In this document: piece by piece, positions 12,319-23,495 of the stretch
How positions within the stretch are numbered: the stretch's first letter is position 1
Layout of the letters: each line of letters starts with the position of its first letter
Origin: Corallium rubrum
Lineage: Eukaryota > Cnidaria > Anthozoa > Scleralcyonacea > Coralliidae
Assembly (NCBI GenBank): GCA_964035015.1
Contig: CAXIUP010000176.1
Location: 1,146,001 to 1,210,000 of the forward strand
Direction of reading: 5' to 3'
DNA length: 64,000 nt
Notes under the pieces: model-generated
What the model was told of the DNA's origin: nothing
What the model saw: only the letters and a program-made list of their open reading frames with translations
Database searches by the model: none
Program-made: the position numbers and the translations under genes

Positions 12319-12858
12319 ATTGTAAGCTTGAATAAAGGTACAAGGAGCATCTTAGCCTATGGAACTGATGGAGAAGAAGAGTTAGCAAGAGCAATGAAAT
12401 TTAACTTCCCGCAGGGAATTCATCTCCGATGCTTCAATCATTTTAGAGAGAATTGCAAGTCGAAATTGAAGCAGTCCAATGTGCCCGAAAAAGCCCAGAA
12501 AGATTTTCTTGATGACATTTTTGGACGACGAATTGGAAACGTCTGGGAAAAAGGTATGTCAAAAACGTGCTGTTAATTGCAACAACAGTATAATTAAGAT
12601 AAAAACCTGGAACTAATGGGAAACGTTGAACATTGGTGCATGCTTAGGGAAGCCTGGGAAGAGCTTATTATTAGGCGTATTATATATTGATTGAAAATTG
12701 GTATAATTATACTTTTCTTATCGGGTCTTGTTGATTCTGAAGATGAGGGTGATCTTAAGAACAAGTTGCTTTCACTGAAAGAAACATGGGATTCAAAGGA
12801 GTGCAGTTATCTTTCGAAAGACACAGAACCGATGTTTCACGACTTCATCATGGGAAAG
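12319..12858 (+). pseudogene. Exons 10-11: MULE transposase core, second catalytic part
   Basis: Exon 12319-12553 encodes ILAYGTDGEEELARAM, where the Asp of GTDGE is the expected second catalytic residue, then LRCFNHFRENCKSKL and DIFGRRIGNVWEKG. Exon 12725-12858 encodes GLVDSEDEGDLKNKL and an aromatic/acid region. The acceptor expected at 12723-12724 reads GG. This order matches the MULE-type family in cnidarian predicted proteins as I know it. Confidence 0.6.
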
Positions 12859-12974
12859 GTATACCTTTTATACACACAAATTATACATGTAGCTTAACTA
12901 TCAATGCTATATTTCTACATGCCTGTCTCACAACTTCATTTAAGTATTGCCTCTAAAAACCTTTCCATTTCAGA

Positions 12975-14189
12975 TTGATATGATTACTCGATGTATGTCA
13001 AATACCAGACAAAACGCAGGCCTAGGTGATCCGCCGCCTGCATACTACACTAACGCGCCTGAGTCCGCCAATGCCATGATCAAAAGAGCTGTCAGTTTTA
13101 AGGAGAACGAAATGTCTAATTCCGTCCGGGAAATGAGTGTTTTGCTCGGGCAGCAAAAGGAGAGGCAGAGAAGTTTAAGGAACATCAAACAACAGAACGT
13201 AGATGGTTTCAAATGAACGTACAACAGAGAGAACAATATCTTAAAAAGTTTCACGCCGCAAGGATGTCACCTCATGACCCGACAGCATGCTCCTCACAAC
13301 CTGCTGCCCAGCCACAAAATGAAGGGTCTACAAAATCTCTCAGGTTATCCATCAGCGAGATGTACTTAAGTCAATCCAAACAAAGGCTGAAAAGCTGTTG
13401 AGCCGCGATGGTGCACTAATGCAAGCCCCTGGTCATGAAAGTAACTCTGCTTTCATAATTGAAAGCCAAACATCGCCGAAGGAAAGATAGGAAAGAATGG
13501 CAGAGTTACTTGTGATGGGTGTCCATCATACAAGGCAGCAAAGTTTTGCGCCCACACTGTTGCGGCAGCTGAGAAGTCTGGCGTGTTAGAAAAGTTCATC
13601 GATTGGGTGGTAAAAAAAGGTCCGAAAAGAATCAATATGACGTCGTATGTTACCTTTGATAGCTCGCAAGGCACAGGAAAGAAGAACAGCCAACTAGTTG
13701 CTACAGCAAGAAGAAAGGGTGGCAGGAGTAAGAAGCAGCATTCTGTGACTACCGTGATTGATAGACAATTTCACGCCGCCAGTTCATCAGTTTCTGGAAA
13801 CATTTCTGTAGGTTTAACCCCGTCTTCTCCTTCTCCTCCTCCTCGTCGTCCCACTCCTCCTCCTCCTCCTCCTCCTCCACCACCACCACCGCCACAGCAA
13901 GAGCATTTTTCATTCACCCCTGCACCTGCAACAGGAGTTTACGAAGTGCACCTTCTGCAATTCTGCCATCCAATGGTACGCATGCATGTGCTTTGGTTGT
14001 TCTCAAACACTAAAGCCTGCAAACCGCATCCTTCCAGCACCACACGATATGACGATTGTCTCAAGGATGATGAGAAGTTTCGTTCTACCTCAATCAAGAG
14101 AAAGACCAAGTAAAGAGGGAAATGTTTATTTCCATGTACATTCAAACTGCGTTCGAATGAAGCAGCCTTTTTTCACCCAAGCATGGTAA
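12975..14189 (+). pseudogene. Last exon(s): MULE C-terminal part, SWIM finger and poly-proline tract
   Basis: After a TTTCAG acceptor, the peptide TRQNAGLGDPPPAYYTNAPE continues the MULE core; the Glu of this region is the candidate third catalytic residue. Next comes a basic helical region, then a SWIM-type zinc finger CDGCPSYKAAKFCAH (about 13525-13569). A Ser/Thr region is followed by a proline run coded by TCC and CCA repeats (13830-13895). The end carries CFGCSQTLKP and NVYFHVHSNCVR, a possible second metal-binding unit. The reading frame changes about four times along this exon, so no single ORF covers it. Confidence 0.55.
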
Positions 14190-14962
14190 TTGTACCATCT
14201 TGTGTAGCGCCTCTTCTCACTACTGAAAACGTTATGTTTTTAAGGCGATTTGGTGCTCAAATCTAATTGACATCTAATAAGGTTTACGCGTTATCTGTAG
14301 GTTTCTTTATATCTGGGATAACTTTGAACACGAAAAACGTAAATTAAACTTGCGTGATTTGGAATGCTTATGCTTTGAATGTTGTTCAAAGTTATACCCT
14401 AGTTTATTATTGAAAATTGCTGCATTCTATAATTATAGTTGAGTCGAATGCACTCGTTAATTATATTCCTCATGTAATCAGGCTAAAATCCTGCAATCCT
14501 ATTGGTCCAAAAGGGTTTGATTTGGGTATTACTTGCACTCTTTCTTGGCCGTATAATTGCACACCTGTTTCAGCCAATAAAAATAGCTAAGCATACCTTT
14601 TTATTCCACGAGAGTTTGTCAATAATACTAAATAGGATTGAATCTTTATAACGTATTTAATTGTATTTGAGTCGTGTTTGATTACTGAAGTGGATACAAT
14701 TAACAAGTAATAGAACGAACTGAGTCGTGCTATTCTATGATAAATCATAATCGCGATTAAGAAATCTACTCTTGCTTTGCGGTCGGTCGACTTTGTAATC
14801 ACTTGTACAATTTTAGCATTACGACTGGGTTCAAATTGCTATACGAACGGCTTGCAATGTGAGTATACATATATGAAGGAGTTAGCTGTTTTTAAAAATT
14901 GGAAAACTTGGTTTTGCATATATAAAATAAATGTAGTTTAGAACAACGTATTTAAAATGGTA

Positions 14963-15157
14963 AATGCATCGAAATGTTAGAAAGTTCTGGAACGAACTGT
15001 TGGAAGGCGAGAAAATTCAATATAAAAATATACAGTGGAATAAAAGTATTATAAAGAAGCACGATGCATTTTTAATACTTTTATTCCACTTTTTTATTTT
15101 GAATCTTCTAGTAGGCTTCCAACAGTTCTTTTCAGAACTTTCCACATTTCATGCATT
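14963..15157. repeat. Foldback repeat
   Basis: The left arm beginning ATGCATCGAAATG and the right arm ending CATTTCATGCAT pair imperfectly over about 90 bp. The central segments with GTGGAATAAAAGTATT are also inverted copies. It resembles a small MITE; no target duplication was established. Confidence 0.55.
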
Positions 15158-15707
15158 CGCCGTCGTTAATAGTGCGTAGTTCGAAGGTACATTTAAGCTT
15201 GTCACTACGACAAAATCGTTATCACATAATATACTAGAAATACATGAATGCAACAACCCCTCGCCTGTTTGATATGCATTTTTTAACCGCACTCCCCCCC
15301 CCCCCCCGTAATTTCTGTTTTTGTTGTATTAATGACACAACAGATCATCTTTAAGTTTTATACGTATTTTTGAAACACACACCCTCTGATTAAAATATTG
15401 AAGCCCTCCTGATATGCATTTATAGGGTGACTAACTGTTTACTTTCAGATTTCCGATTTGAAAATTGAACATATGAAAGCAAAACGTAGCTTTCATTAAT
15501 TGAACTATAGCTGTAAAACATATATTCATTGTTTATAAGTTTCCAAGGGAATTATTTTTAGCAAGTCTTTAAATGGCTTCCCTCTGCTGTTTTACATACA
15601 TGTTTTGCGAAGGCAGAATGAAAAGTTAACAGCTCCAAAACTACATTTATAATATAAAGACAGATAAAGACAATTCAGTAGAATCGGATTCCAGAAAGAA
15701 ATATTAA

Positions 15708-15900
15708 TTCCCCAGAGGTGAATAAAATCGTCTGGCGTTAGCCAGAATAAAATACTAAAGACCAACTCGGACAAGAAAGAGTTAAAGAGACAGTTTATAA
15801 CTCATTCCTGTCCGGGGGCTTCCCCAGAGGTGAATAAAATCGTCTGGCGTTAGCCAGAATAAAATACTAAAGACCAATTCGGACAAGAAAGAGTTAAACA
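15708..15900. repeat. Direct duplication, period about 112 bp
   Basis: The segment starting TTCCCCAGAGGTGAATAAAA and running to AAGAAAGAGTTAAA occurs at 15708 and again at 15820, nearly identical over 80 bp. It looks like a recent local duplication. Confidence 0.8.
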
Positions 15901-16477
15901 GACAACGTTTCTGGCGAAAATTTGGAAATACTGCCTAGAAAATCGGCAAAGTCGGCCCATGAGTATTATAAATAATAAGTGCATACTCATAGTCAATGAA
16001 AAACACCACGTCCAGATAAGTTTTACAAGTTAGTATAAAAAGGTAAGCACGAATATAAGTGGAGCTGTATATCATTTAGGTTTAAGCGAAAACATGAAAA
16101 CAACACAATGTATTAAACTTTATATAATAGATGCTAGATTAAGTTTAACGGACGAGTGACTATAAAAGGGCTTTTATTTAAACGTATTGCCGGTCATGGC
16201 ACTTAATACAATGAATCCAATCAGCAAAATAAATATACAAATCCCCTACCTGAGTTACCACAAACACTGCCAATTCAGATCGACTTTTTGTTTACCATAC
16301 AGCGTTTAGTATGTTCAGGTTTTCTGGTTTCTCTTCAAGATATATTAAACCGCTGTTTGTTGTTTTAGTAGAGCGGGCTCCATTTCGTTTCTTTAAACGA
16401 AAAAATTTCGTTTCGCAAAATATAGCCATAGATTTAGTTTAAAATTTTGTGCTGCTTCATTGTTGACACCCTACGAC

Positions 16478-16478
<1 letters not shown>

Positions 16479-16537
<59 letters not shown>
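16479..16537. repeat. TA microsatellite
   Basis: An uninterrupted run of TA dinucleotides of nearly 60 bp. Other long TA runs occur at about 16951-16976, 32400-32421, 32780-32839, 39943-39980 and 40116-40168. Confidence 0.95.
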
Positions 16538-16539
<2 letters not shown>

Positions 16540-16950
16540 AGCTTCCAGATTTTCGTCTGCCTTGCTTTTTCTACACGCGTGTAAAATGAACTCCACGCGC
16601 GTCGAGATTAGGACCCTCACCGGGCGCCGGGCCTTCGGCCAGTCGCCCGGCTCGGGGATTAGAGTAATCATACGATTTTGCTCAAGCACTTGAATTACAC
16701 TACTCTATTGTGATTTGTTTGACGTCAACATTTCTATTATCCGTTGTGTTCATTATTGTATATTTAATCGTGATTCAACGTTTCATATTTTAACTGTCAC
16801 TATACTGAAAATGAACGCAGTGTAATTAATGCGTCCGAAACGTTGAATTGCTGATATGATTACCTATAAATTAGTGTAACATCAAGTTGACTTTCTTTTT
16901 ACATTGACATTATTTATAGTTATTAGTTCCGTTATATTTTTGTTATTACA

Positions 16951-16984
<34 letters not shown>

Positions 16985-17029
16985 ATATATTATACAGGGG
17001 AAACGTTGTTTGACGTCTTGATATGTACG

Positions 17030-17205
17030 AAGCGAGGTTTTCTATTAATAACAATCGAAATATAGTAAGGTTATAAAAGTAGCGTGCTGCGTAGGCAGTG
17101 TTAAAACAACAATCGTTTTCTCCGAAACGGAGAACGTAGGAGTCTAACGTTTCTCTGTGACGAAGGGCCTTTTCTCGAAACGTTAGACTTCTGATGCTGG
17201 CGGGA
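17030..17205. repeat. Fragment of Penelope-associated repeat
   Basis: The segment shares AACAATCGAAATATAGTA, GTAGCGTGCTGCGTAGGCAGTG and the GAAGGGCC...CGAAACGTTAGAC block with the sequence at 32421-32670 beside the Penelope-like element. It is probably a dispersed remnant of the same family. Confidence 0.55.
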
Positions 17206-18644
17206 GGGAAATTCGAGTGACAGGGGCGACTCTTCAAGAATTACATAAGAGACAGTTCTGTCATTTCAAAATTGAAGCCATGTTATTATTAGACATTACT
17301 GTTTAATATATGCCTTGCAGGAAAATAGTGATTTTTATTCAATCTGACTGGCTCCTCTACTCTGAATATCCTGCACTATTCACATCATGGCAACTCTGGG
17401 GAAACCTCAAGACAACCTCGGGGTAAAACAAAATGGCTTCCCATTGTGTTCCAGTTGGGAAAGAAGAAACGTTTTTCAAAAATAAAGGTGTGCTAGACAA
17501 TAAGAAAAAAGCAACAAAGTTTGGTGTTATATGTTCAGAGGCACAAAATGTATTTTATTTACTTTTATTAAAGCTGTAAATACATGGAAAATTGCTCCAA
17601 CTGCAGAGCTGCTTTGTATACAAATAACCGAGCAGGCCGAGTTTTCTAAAATTACACGCAATTGTTTTGCTCATTTATCTGCAAGGCATATACTAAAACA
17701 ATTATTCACCTCAGTGTTGGTGAACAGAATATTATAAGGTGAATATTATTCCAGGCTCTCATTCCCATTACAACTAAGCCAGGATAAAGCATGTTTACAC
17801 TAAAGCCCAGGCCCAGACCCAGACCCAATTCAGACATGGGTCAGCTGAAACCCATACACACCATCAAAAATCTAGGGCCAGGTCAGGCCTACATGTTTAG
17901 TCACTAGTCAGTGTCAATACAGCTTATACATGTATAAAGCACTCTAATTAATTCCGTTGCATGTTATAAAACACCACTACCTGTGAAATTAGCTGCTTTC
18001 TTGCTTTAAAAATTTGTTGTTTTCTTTGTTTTTCAGTTAATTGACTTGAATCATTTTTTTTTGCAAACCCTTTGCTTTCTCAACCCAAATAGCACGTTCC
18101 TCCATGGATAACAAATTCCATGTATCTCGGCAAATTTGAATTCCAGATGTTTACATTCATCTATATCAGGGAATAAATACAGAGCACAATTTGTATCAAA
18201 TACCACTGCACGAAAAATTACGTTTACTTAGGTTCAGATTTGGAGTAAATGTGAAGCAAATTTAAGGGTTGAAATTTGATATAAGTTTAATATTGGCGTA
18301 AATACGCAGCAAATGTAGAGATTTCCCCCACAGGGAATATACGCAAATGCAAAGTAAATACCGAATTTGCATATATTCTACATTAGATTTGCGCCGTGTG
18401 ACAAATCTGTTTGTTTACGTTTTATTTGATTCGTATTTGCACTACGAGTAAATGTGACTTAGATTTGCTAGTATTTAGTCAGGTAATAAATTTAGTACAA
18501 ATTACTTATTTGCGCCATGGTGGGAAATTTAAGCAAACAGAAGCAATGTTAATTTGCCTTCTGTTGTAAAAACAAGCAAAATTGTCTATACGCTTTATCC
18601 ATAGCCTTTAGATTTATACTTTAAGTTATCTGCTAGTATACAAA

Positions 18645-19700
18645 CGTTTATCCGTAATCGTTTTCGTTGACCGCCCATCGCTGGATATATAGTCTAGAAA
18701 CAGTCAAGCCTACATTAAGATCTCAACACAAAACTGTTCACTGTCATCGCTACTGTGATCGAAGATCCTGTCACCATTATTATTTTGATATTTTTACCAA
18801 TTAATTAAATTATTAAAGTAGCTGCAGTTACTTAATTAATGTATAACAATATTACATGTAAATAACGTTCATCTGTAATTGTTGACCACCATTCACTGAA
18901 ACAGTCAAGCTATAAGATCTCAATACGGATTGCAAGGTCACTCCACTTGAACTATTTAGCTTAAAGATCCTGTCACAATTACATAGTAAGTTTATAATGT
19001 TAGTTACAATCTTAATTAGTTTATCTGTAATTGTTGACCACCACTCACTGAAACAGTCAAGCTATAAGATCTCAATACAGATTGAATGGTCACTCCACTT
19101 GGACTATTCAGCTTAAAGATCCTGTCACAATTACATAGTAAGTTTATAATTTTAGTTACAATCTTAATTAGTTCATCTGTAATTTTGACCATCACTCACT
19201 GAAACAGTCAAGCTATAAGATCTCAGTACGGATTGTAAGGTCACTCCACTTCAACTATTTAGCTTAAATATCCTGTCACAATTACATAGTCAGTTTATAA
19301 TTTTAATTAGTTACAATATTAGTTTATCTGCAATTGTTGACCACCACTCACTGAAACAGTCAAGCTATAAGATCTCAATACAGATTGCAAGGTCACTCCA
19401 CTTGAACTATTTAGCTTAAAGATCCTGTCACAATTACATAGTCAGTTTATAATTTTAGTTAGTTACAATATTAGTTTATCTGCAATTGTTGACCACCACT
19501 CACTGAAACAGTCAAGCTATAAGATCTCAATACAGATTGCAAGGTCACTCCACTTGAACTGCTCAGTTTGAAGATCCTGTCACAATTACATAGTCAGTAC
19601 AATATTAGTTTATCTATAATTGTTGACCTGAATGCAGATAAAAAGGTCACTCCATTGGCACTGAGGTGTATACTGCTCAGATATTTTTAAAGATCCTGTC
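18645..19700. repeat. 152-bp tandem repeat array, about 7 units
   Basis: Units contain ATCTGTAATTGTTGACC, CACTGAAACAGTCAAGC, TATAAGATCTCAATAC and AAGATCCTGTCACAATTAC in that order. Unit starts at 18871, 19023, 19175, 19326, 19478 and 19612 give periods of 152, 152, 151, 152 and 134 bp. A more diverged unit precedes at about 18648, and the last unit is shortened. The array lies inside the left part of the CACTA-like element. Confidence 0.9.
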
Positions 19701-20454
19701 AATTATGCGTTACTCCAGAGAAATCTGCAAGGCTGTCTAAACCAGAAAGCCAGTTGGAAGTCCACAGTTTGTCCCCTGATTAGACATTTAAGTAGACATT
19801 TTAGTGTAGCATTTTCATTTAATGTCAACACAGCCATGAATGCCCACATGATTTAATAGTTTAATGTATCAATATATAGACTGAATTTTTACTGGTACCA
19901 TCTCGCATTTGTCTTCCACTGTTGGGTAATTACACTACCCCTTCTCAATGGTGCAACTAATCTGAATTTGTAAATCTCCCAAGGACTTCCCATTTATGTA
20001 GCCTCGTACTGTACATATAGATAACTGGAAAATTACATAAACATAATAAACACCACCCACCACCACCCATCAATAATTTATTTTATTTATTTTAATAAAC
20101 TATTTACAACATGAGAGCCCAATAATATTATGGCTGACAAAAAAACATTTCAGACAACAAATAACATGGTGATTTTCAGAGTCTTCCTGCAGAGTATGCA
20201 TGTGTGCAAATCAACCTAACTACCTTTAAACCAATGTCATGTCATTAACATAAATATAGCAGAAACTATTATGCATCATTGCATCGGCTGCTTTGGATGA
20301 GGAAAATTTTCCCTGCCTGCAGTGTAAAAACTGGTAACAATAAACAAATCAATTAAGTAAGAAATTTATCCCCACTGTATCTAATTATCTAAGTACTGTA
20401 GCTGTATGGTGACAACATACATTCATCATTAATTTTGTTAAACGAGTTTTTAAC

Positions 20455-20535
20455 TAATATAAATAAGTTTTGTGGAGACACCACGTAAACTATTTCTTTG
20501 TTTACGTGGTGTTTCCACAAAACTTATTTATATTA
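20455..20535. repeat. Long hairpin, about 36-bp arms
   Basis: The arms TAATATAAATAAGTTTTGTG... and their reverse complement flank a 9-nt loop, with about one mismatch. The DNA could extrude a cruciform and the RNA would form a stable stem. No function is evident. Confidence 0.8.
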
Positions 20536-21364
20536 CTTTATCGCCATGAAAACGTTCAAAGAGTTTTTAACTGCTAAATAGTTTTGTTTGCATTTCATAT
20601 ACCTAACCATAGAGGTATATAATATGTCACTTTTATAAGGCACATCATCTTTGTTGTTCCCCGTCTCATTGCTGGAATTTGATGTAGGGATAACTGTTTC
20701 CTGTGAAAGTGTATCGTGATCTAATTCTATACATTCTTCATGCTTGTACAGCTTTTCCTTTATTCTTTTTTTTCTTCCTTTTTTGTATTTTTTTCTATTT
20801 TCTTTTAAATGTTTTCCCATAATTACCTCGAAAGTTTACAATGTGCATGTAAATATATTATTATATGGCAATGATAGTACGAGTGATCTGATTGGCTGCT
20901 GAGCAGGCAATAATTTTCCTGCATGCCCGCGGGCAATACAAGATTCCGTATTGACCTACTGTACGACAAAAGCCTATTTATTCGTCTGCTTCGCAGGCTA
21001 TCTTTTGACTTAAACAATGAAAAATACTGCCATATAATAAACAACTTAGTAACCTCGACCGTTCGGTCATGACGGGAAATATCAAACTTCGGCTTTGCTA
21101 TATTATCAACCTCACTATCACTCGGTCAATACACCAAACCCTCAGTTTGATATTTCCCAGGACATCAAGAATTATCTGTAGGTTTTTAGCCAATCACAGT
21201 CGAGACTGTATCAGTAGAGACCTTACGCAACAGGACGGCACTGATCGAGGACGGCCATTAAAACCTGCGCGCAGACTGGGGAGCACGTTGCCGTCGTAAT
21301 GTAAACAGACCTTACGCAATGTTTTCAGCTGGACGTCGTGATTTTTTAGCTTGTCTATTTGGAA

Positions 21365-22441
21365 ATGGCTACATTTAGAGAGGCTAGAGAGGCCTTATTG
21401 TACGCCAACGATGCAGGTTTAATCGATGATGAAGAATTTTTATTGTTATTTGACATCAACAGCTCAAAAAATCTGGATTTACCGTACTGGAACCACGAGA
21501 AATTTGATTTGGAGACGATGAGCGATGACGAGTGCAAAAGCGAATTTCGCTTTCTCAAAAACGATATTTATGCTCTCTATGATGTGCTCAATATCCCCGA
21601 CAAAGTAAGGTGCCCAAACCGTTTTGGTGTTGATGGTCTAGAGGCTTTGTGCATGTTGTTAAAGCGTGTAACATATCCATGTCGATACGAAGATATGATT
21701 CCTCGATTTGGTCGAGCTCCAGCTCAGTTTTCCATGGTCGTGAACAGAGTCATGGACCATATTTATGAGGAACATGGACATCTGTTGTTCACTTTCAATC
21801 AAGCATGGCTTGCTCCAGCAGCACTTGCAGAGTATGCTGATGTCATACACAGAAAGGGAGCTGTTCTCGACACTTGTTGGGGGTTCGTTGATGGCACCGT
21901 CCGTCCAGTTTGTAGGCCTGGAGAAAACCAAAGAGCCTTGTACAATGGGCACAAAAGAGTCCATTCCATTAAATTTCAATCTGTGGTCGCCCCTAATGGA
22001 CTCATAGCTAATTTATATGGTCCAGTGGAAGGACGAAGGCATGATAGTGGAATGTTGGCATTATCTGGACTTCTGAGAGATCTGCAGATGTATTCACATT
22101 CTCCAAATGGACAGCCTCTATGTATTTATGGTGACCCTGCCTACCCTCTGCGGGTGCACCTTCAAGGGCCATTCAAGGGAAGGATGCTAACCCCAGCTCA
22201 GATGGCCTTCAATAAATCAATGAGTGAGGTGCGAGTAGCAGTGGAGTGGGTTTTTGGATACATAGTTAATTACTTTGCTTTTCTTGACTTCAAAAAAACC
22301 CTTAAAGTTGGTTTAAGTGCTGTAGGTAAATTGTATAGTGTTTCTGCACTTCTAAGAAATGCATATACTTGTCTTTATCATTCTTCAACTTCAATGTTTT
22401 TTGGACTTGATCCTCCAGCCCTTCAACATTATTTTGTATGA
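21365..22441 (+). CDS. PIF/Harbinger transposase
   Basis: A single 358-residue ORF with no intron. The ATG at 21365 gives MATFREAREALL; an in-frame TTG two codons earlier is not needed. The catalytic residues of the DDE_Tnp_4 fold are visible: D176 in FVDGT, D247 in YGDPAYP and E284 in VEWVFG, with the conserved RRHDSG motif between them. It cuts and joins transposon ends in the nucleus together with a Myb-like partner, here encoded on the opposite strand at 22769-23495. Length and motifs match intact members, so this ORF looks functional although its partner gene is damaged. Confidence 0.9.
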   Translation: MATFREAREALLYANDAGLIDDEEFLLLFDINSSKNLDLPYWNHEKFDLETMSDDECKSEFRFLKNDIYALYDVLNIPDKVRCPNRFGVDGLEALCMLLKRVTYPCRYEDMIPRFGRAPAQFSMVVNRVMDHIYEEHGHLLFTFNQAWLAPAALAEYADVIHRKGAVLDTCWGFVDGTVRPVCRPGENQRALYNGHKRVHSIKFQSVVAPNGLIANLYGPVEGRRHDSGMLALSGLLRDLQMYSHSPNGQPLCIYGDPAYPLRVHLQGPFKGRMLTPAQMAFNKSMSEVRVAVEWVFGYIVNYFAFLDFKKTLKVGLSAVGKLYSVSALLRNAYTCLYHSSTSMFFGLDPPALQHYFV

Positions 22442-22768
22442 GTCTCCCAATTAATAGAACAATGTTTTAAATCTTAATTCAGGGCATTCATTAAGCTGAT
22501 AACATGTAACATAAAACACAAGTGATTTCAAAATGGATATAATCATACAATGCATGTAATCATACAGTCATATTATACAATATATACAAATTCTGGTTTT
22601 AACCAGCATTTTTGGTTTTTAAATAAATATTATTTTCTGTAAATATACACACAATTATTTTATCTGTCATTAAAAACATGTGTTAATTATTGACTTTAAA
22701 TTATAGGGTTGAATGAACATTATAATATGCATAAAATATGGCATATTAATATATTAATTATTTATTAA

Positions 22769-23495
22769 TTACTTGTGCAGTTTTTTAATCAAACTCATGA
22801 ATAACATTTGCTGTTGCTGTTGAAACTGATGTTGTTGCCGCTGCTGATTTTGCATTTGTTGTTGCATTGAGATAAGCAGCTGACTCATTTGTTGTTGAGA
22901 TTCTTGCTGGATCTTGAGAGAAGCATCCAGATGTTGTTGCTTTAATTCATGTTCCCTCTTCTTTACTTCCAACTCCTCTTTTCTAAAATTTATTTCTCTT
23001 TCTGCCTTTTCCCTTAGGTATGTAACTGTCTCACTACCAGTGAATCTTTTTCGCTTTGGATTCACCTCTTTCTCTTTCTCTCCAATTCTTTTCTTTGTTT
23101 CACCCAATTTTTCCATACATCTTTGTCTCACATCTTCAGCTTTGGCTTTGTCTTCCTCTTTTTTTCATTTTGTTGATCTGCCTGTGTTTCTGCCTCATCA
23201 AACTTCTCTGTTATCTCTTCTAATAGCTTCTCAATATCTGTTAACTCTGGTGGTGTTGTGCCAGTGGCTTTTTCCTCCTCTGTCATCTTCTTTTTAAATT
23301 TCTTGGCCAACAAGGTATATCGATCCCTTACAGACCGCTGCTTTACCCTGTTTTGAAAAGCAGCAATTTCATTTAGTTATTAGCAATGGTCTCCCAGATT
23401 TTGCCTCTCTCTCTTGTAAATGGTTTGTAAATAAAGGGCTCATTGAAGTTTATTTCTTGGAGCAGAAGTGTGTCAACCTCTGTAGTCCACTCCAT
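22769..23495 (-). pseudogene. Damaged Myb/SANT-like partner protein of the Harbinger element
   Basis: The start at 23495 gives MEWTTEVDTLLLQEINF, followed by a tryptophan- and arginine-bearing region (KQRSVRDRYTLLAKKFKKKM) typical of the Myb-like DNA-binding protein of Harbinger elements. An acidic stretch and a Gln-rich coiled-coil tail follow (about 22769-23000). The frame changes twice, near 23377 and in an A-rich run near 23160. The gene is convergent with the transposase, the usual layout for the superfamily. Confidence 0.65.

Larger units (their letters stand above)
150..14189 (+). pseudogene. Decayed multi-exon gene: protein kinase / peptidase-like / MULE transposase / SWIM
   Basis: I read this as one gene because the exon phases chain. 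Exons: 150-841, 5024-6149, 6507-6552, 6882-6952, 7134-7251, 7413-7486, 8256-8315, 8931-9277, 10221-10866, 12319-12553, 12725-12858 and 12975 to about 14189. Nearly all junctions have GT donors and AG acceptors. Domain order is kinase, C..DxH peptidase-like domain, SUMO-interaction-like motifs, MULE-type transposase core, SWIM finger and a C-terminal Cys/His-bearing region. Decay is clear. The frame changes at a T8 run near 585, a GT repeat near 10627, near 13150, 13350 and 13490, and at a 4-bp repeat near 13985. The acceptors at 5022-5023 and 12723-12724 read GG instead of AG. It could be a transposon-borne gene or a host gene derived from one; I saw no MULE terminal repeats. Domain names rest on reading motifs by eye. 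Confidence 0.6.
14190..18203. other. Non-coding stretch with small repeats
   Basis: No gene is recognised. It holds a foldback (14963-15157), a 112-bp-period duplication (15708-15900), TA microsatellites (16479-16537 and about 16951-16976), a GC-rich hairpin-forming patch (16605-16665) and a fragment related to the 32.4-32.7 kb repeat (about 17030-17205). The remainder shows nothing that I can identify. Confidence 0.6.

Noticed and set aside
16471-16689. 72-residue ORF with GDWPKARRPVRV
   Set aside because: A GC-rich patch next to a TA microsatellite; no homology recognised and the end is repeat-derived. Noted only as a GC-rich insert.
20533-20820. 95-residue Lys-rich - strand ORF
   Set aside because: Low-complexity, overlaps the hairpin at 20455-20535, no splice or domain support.
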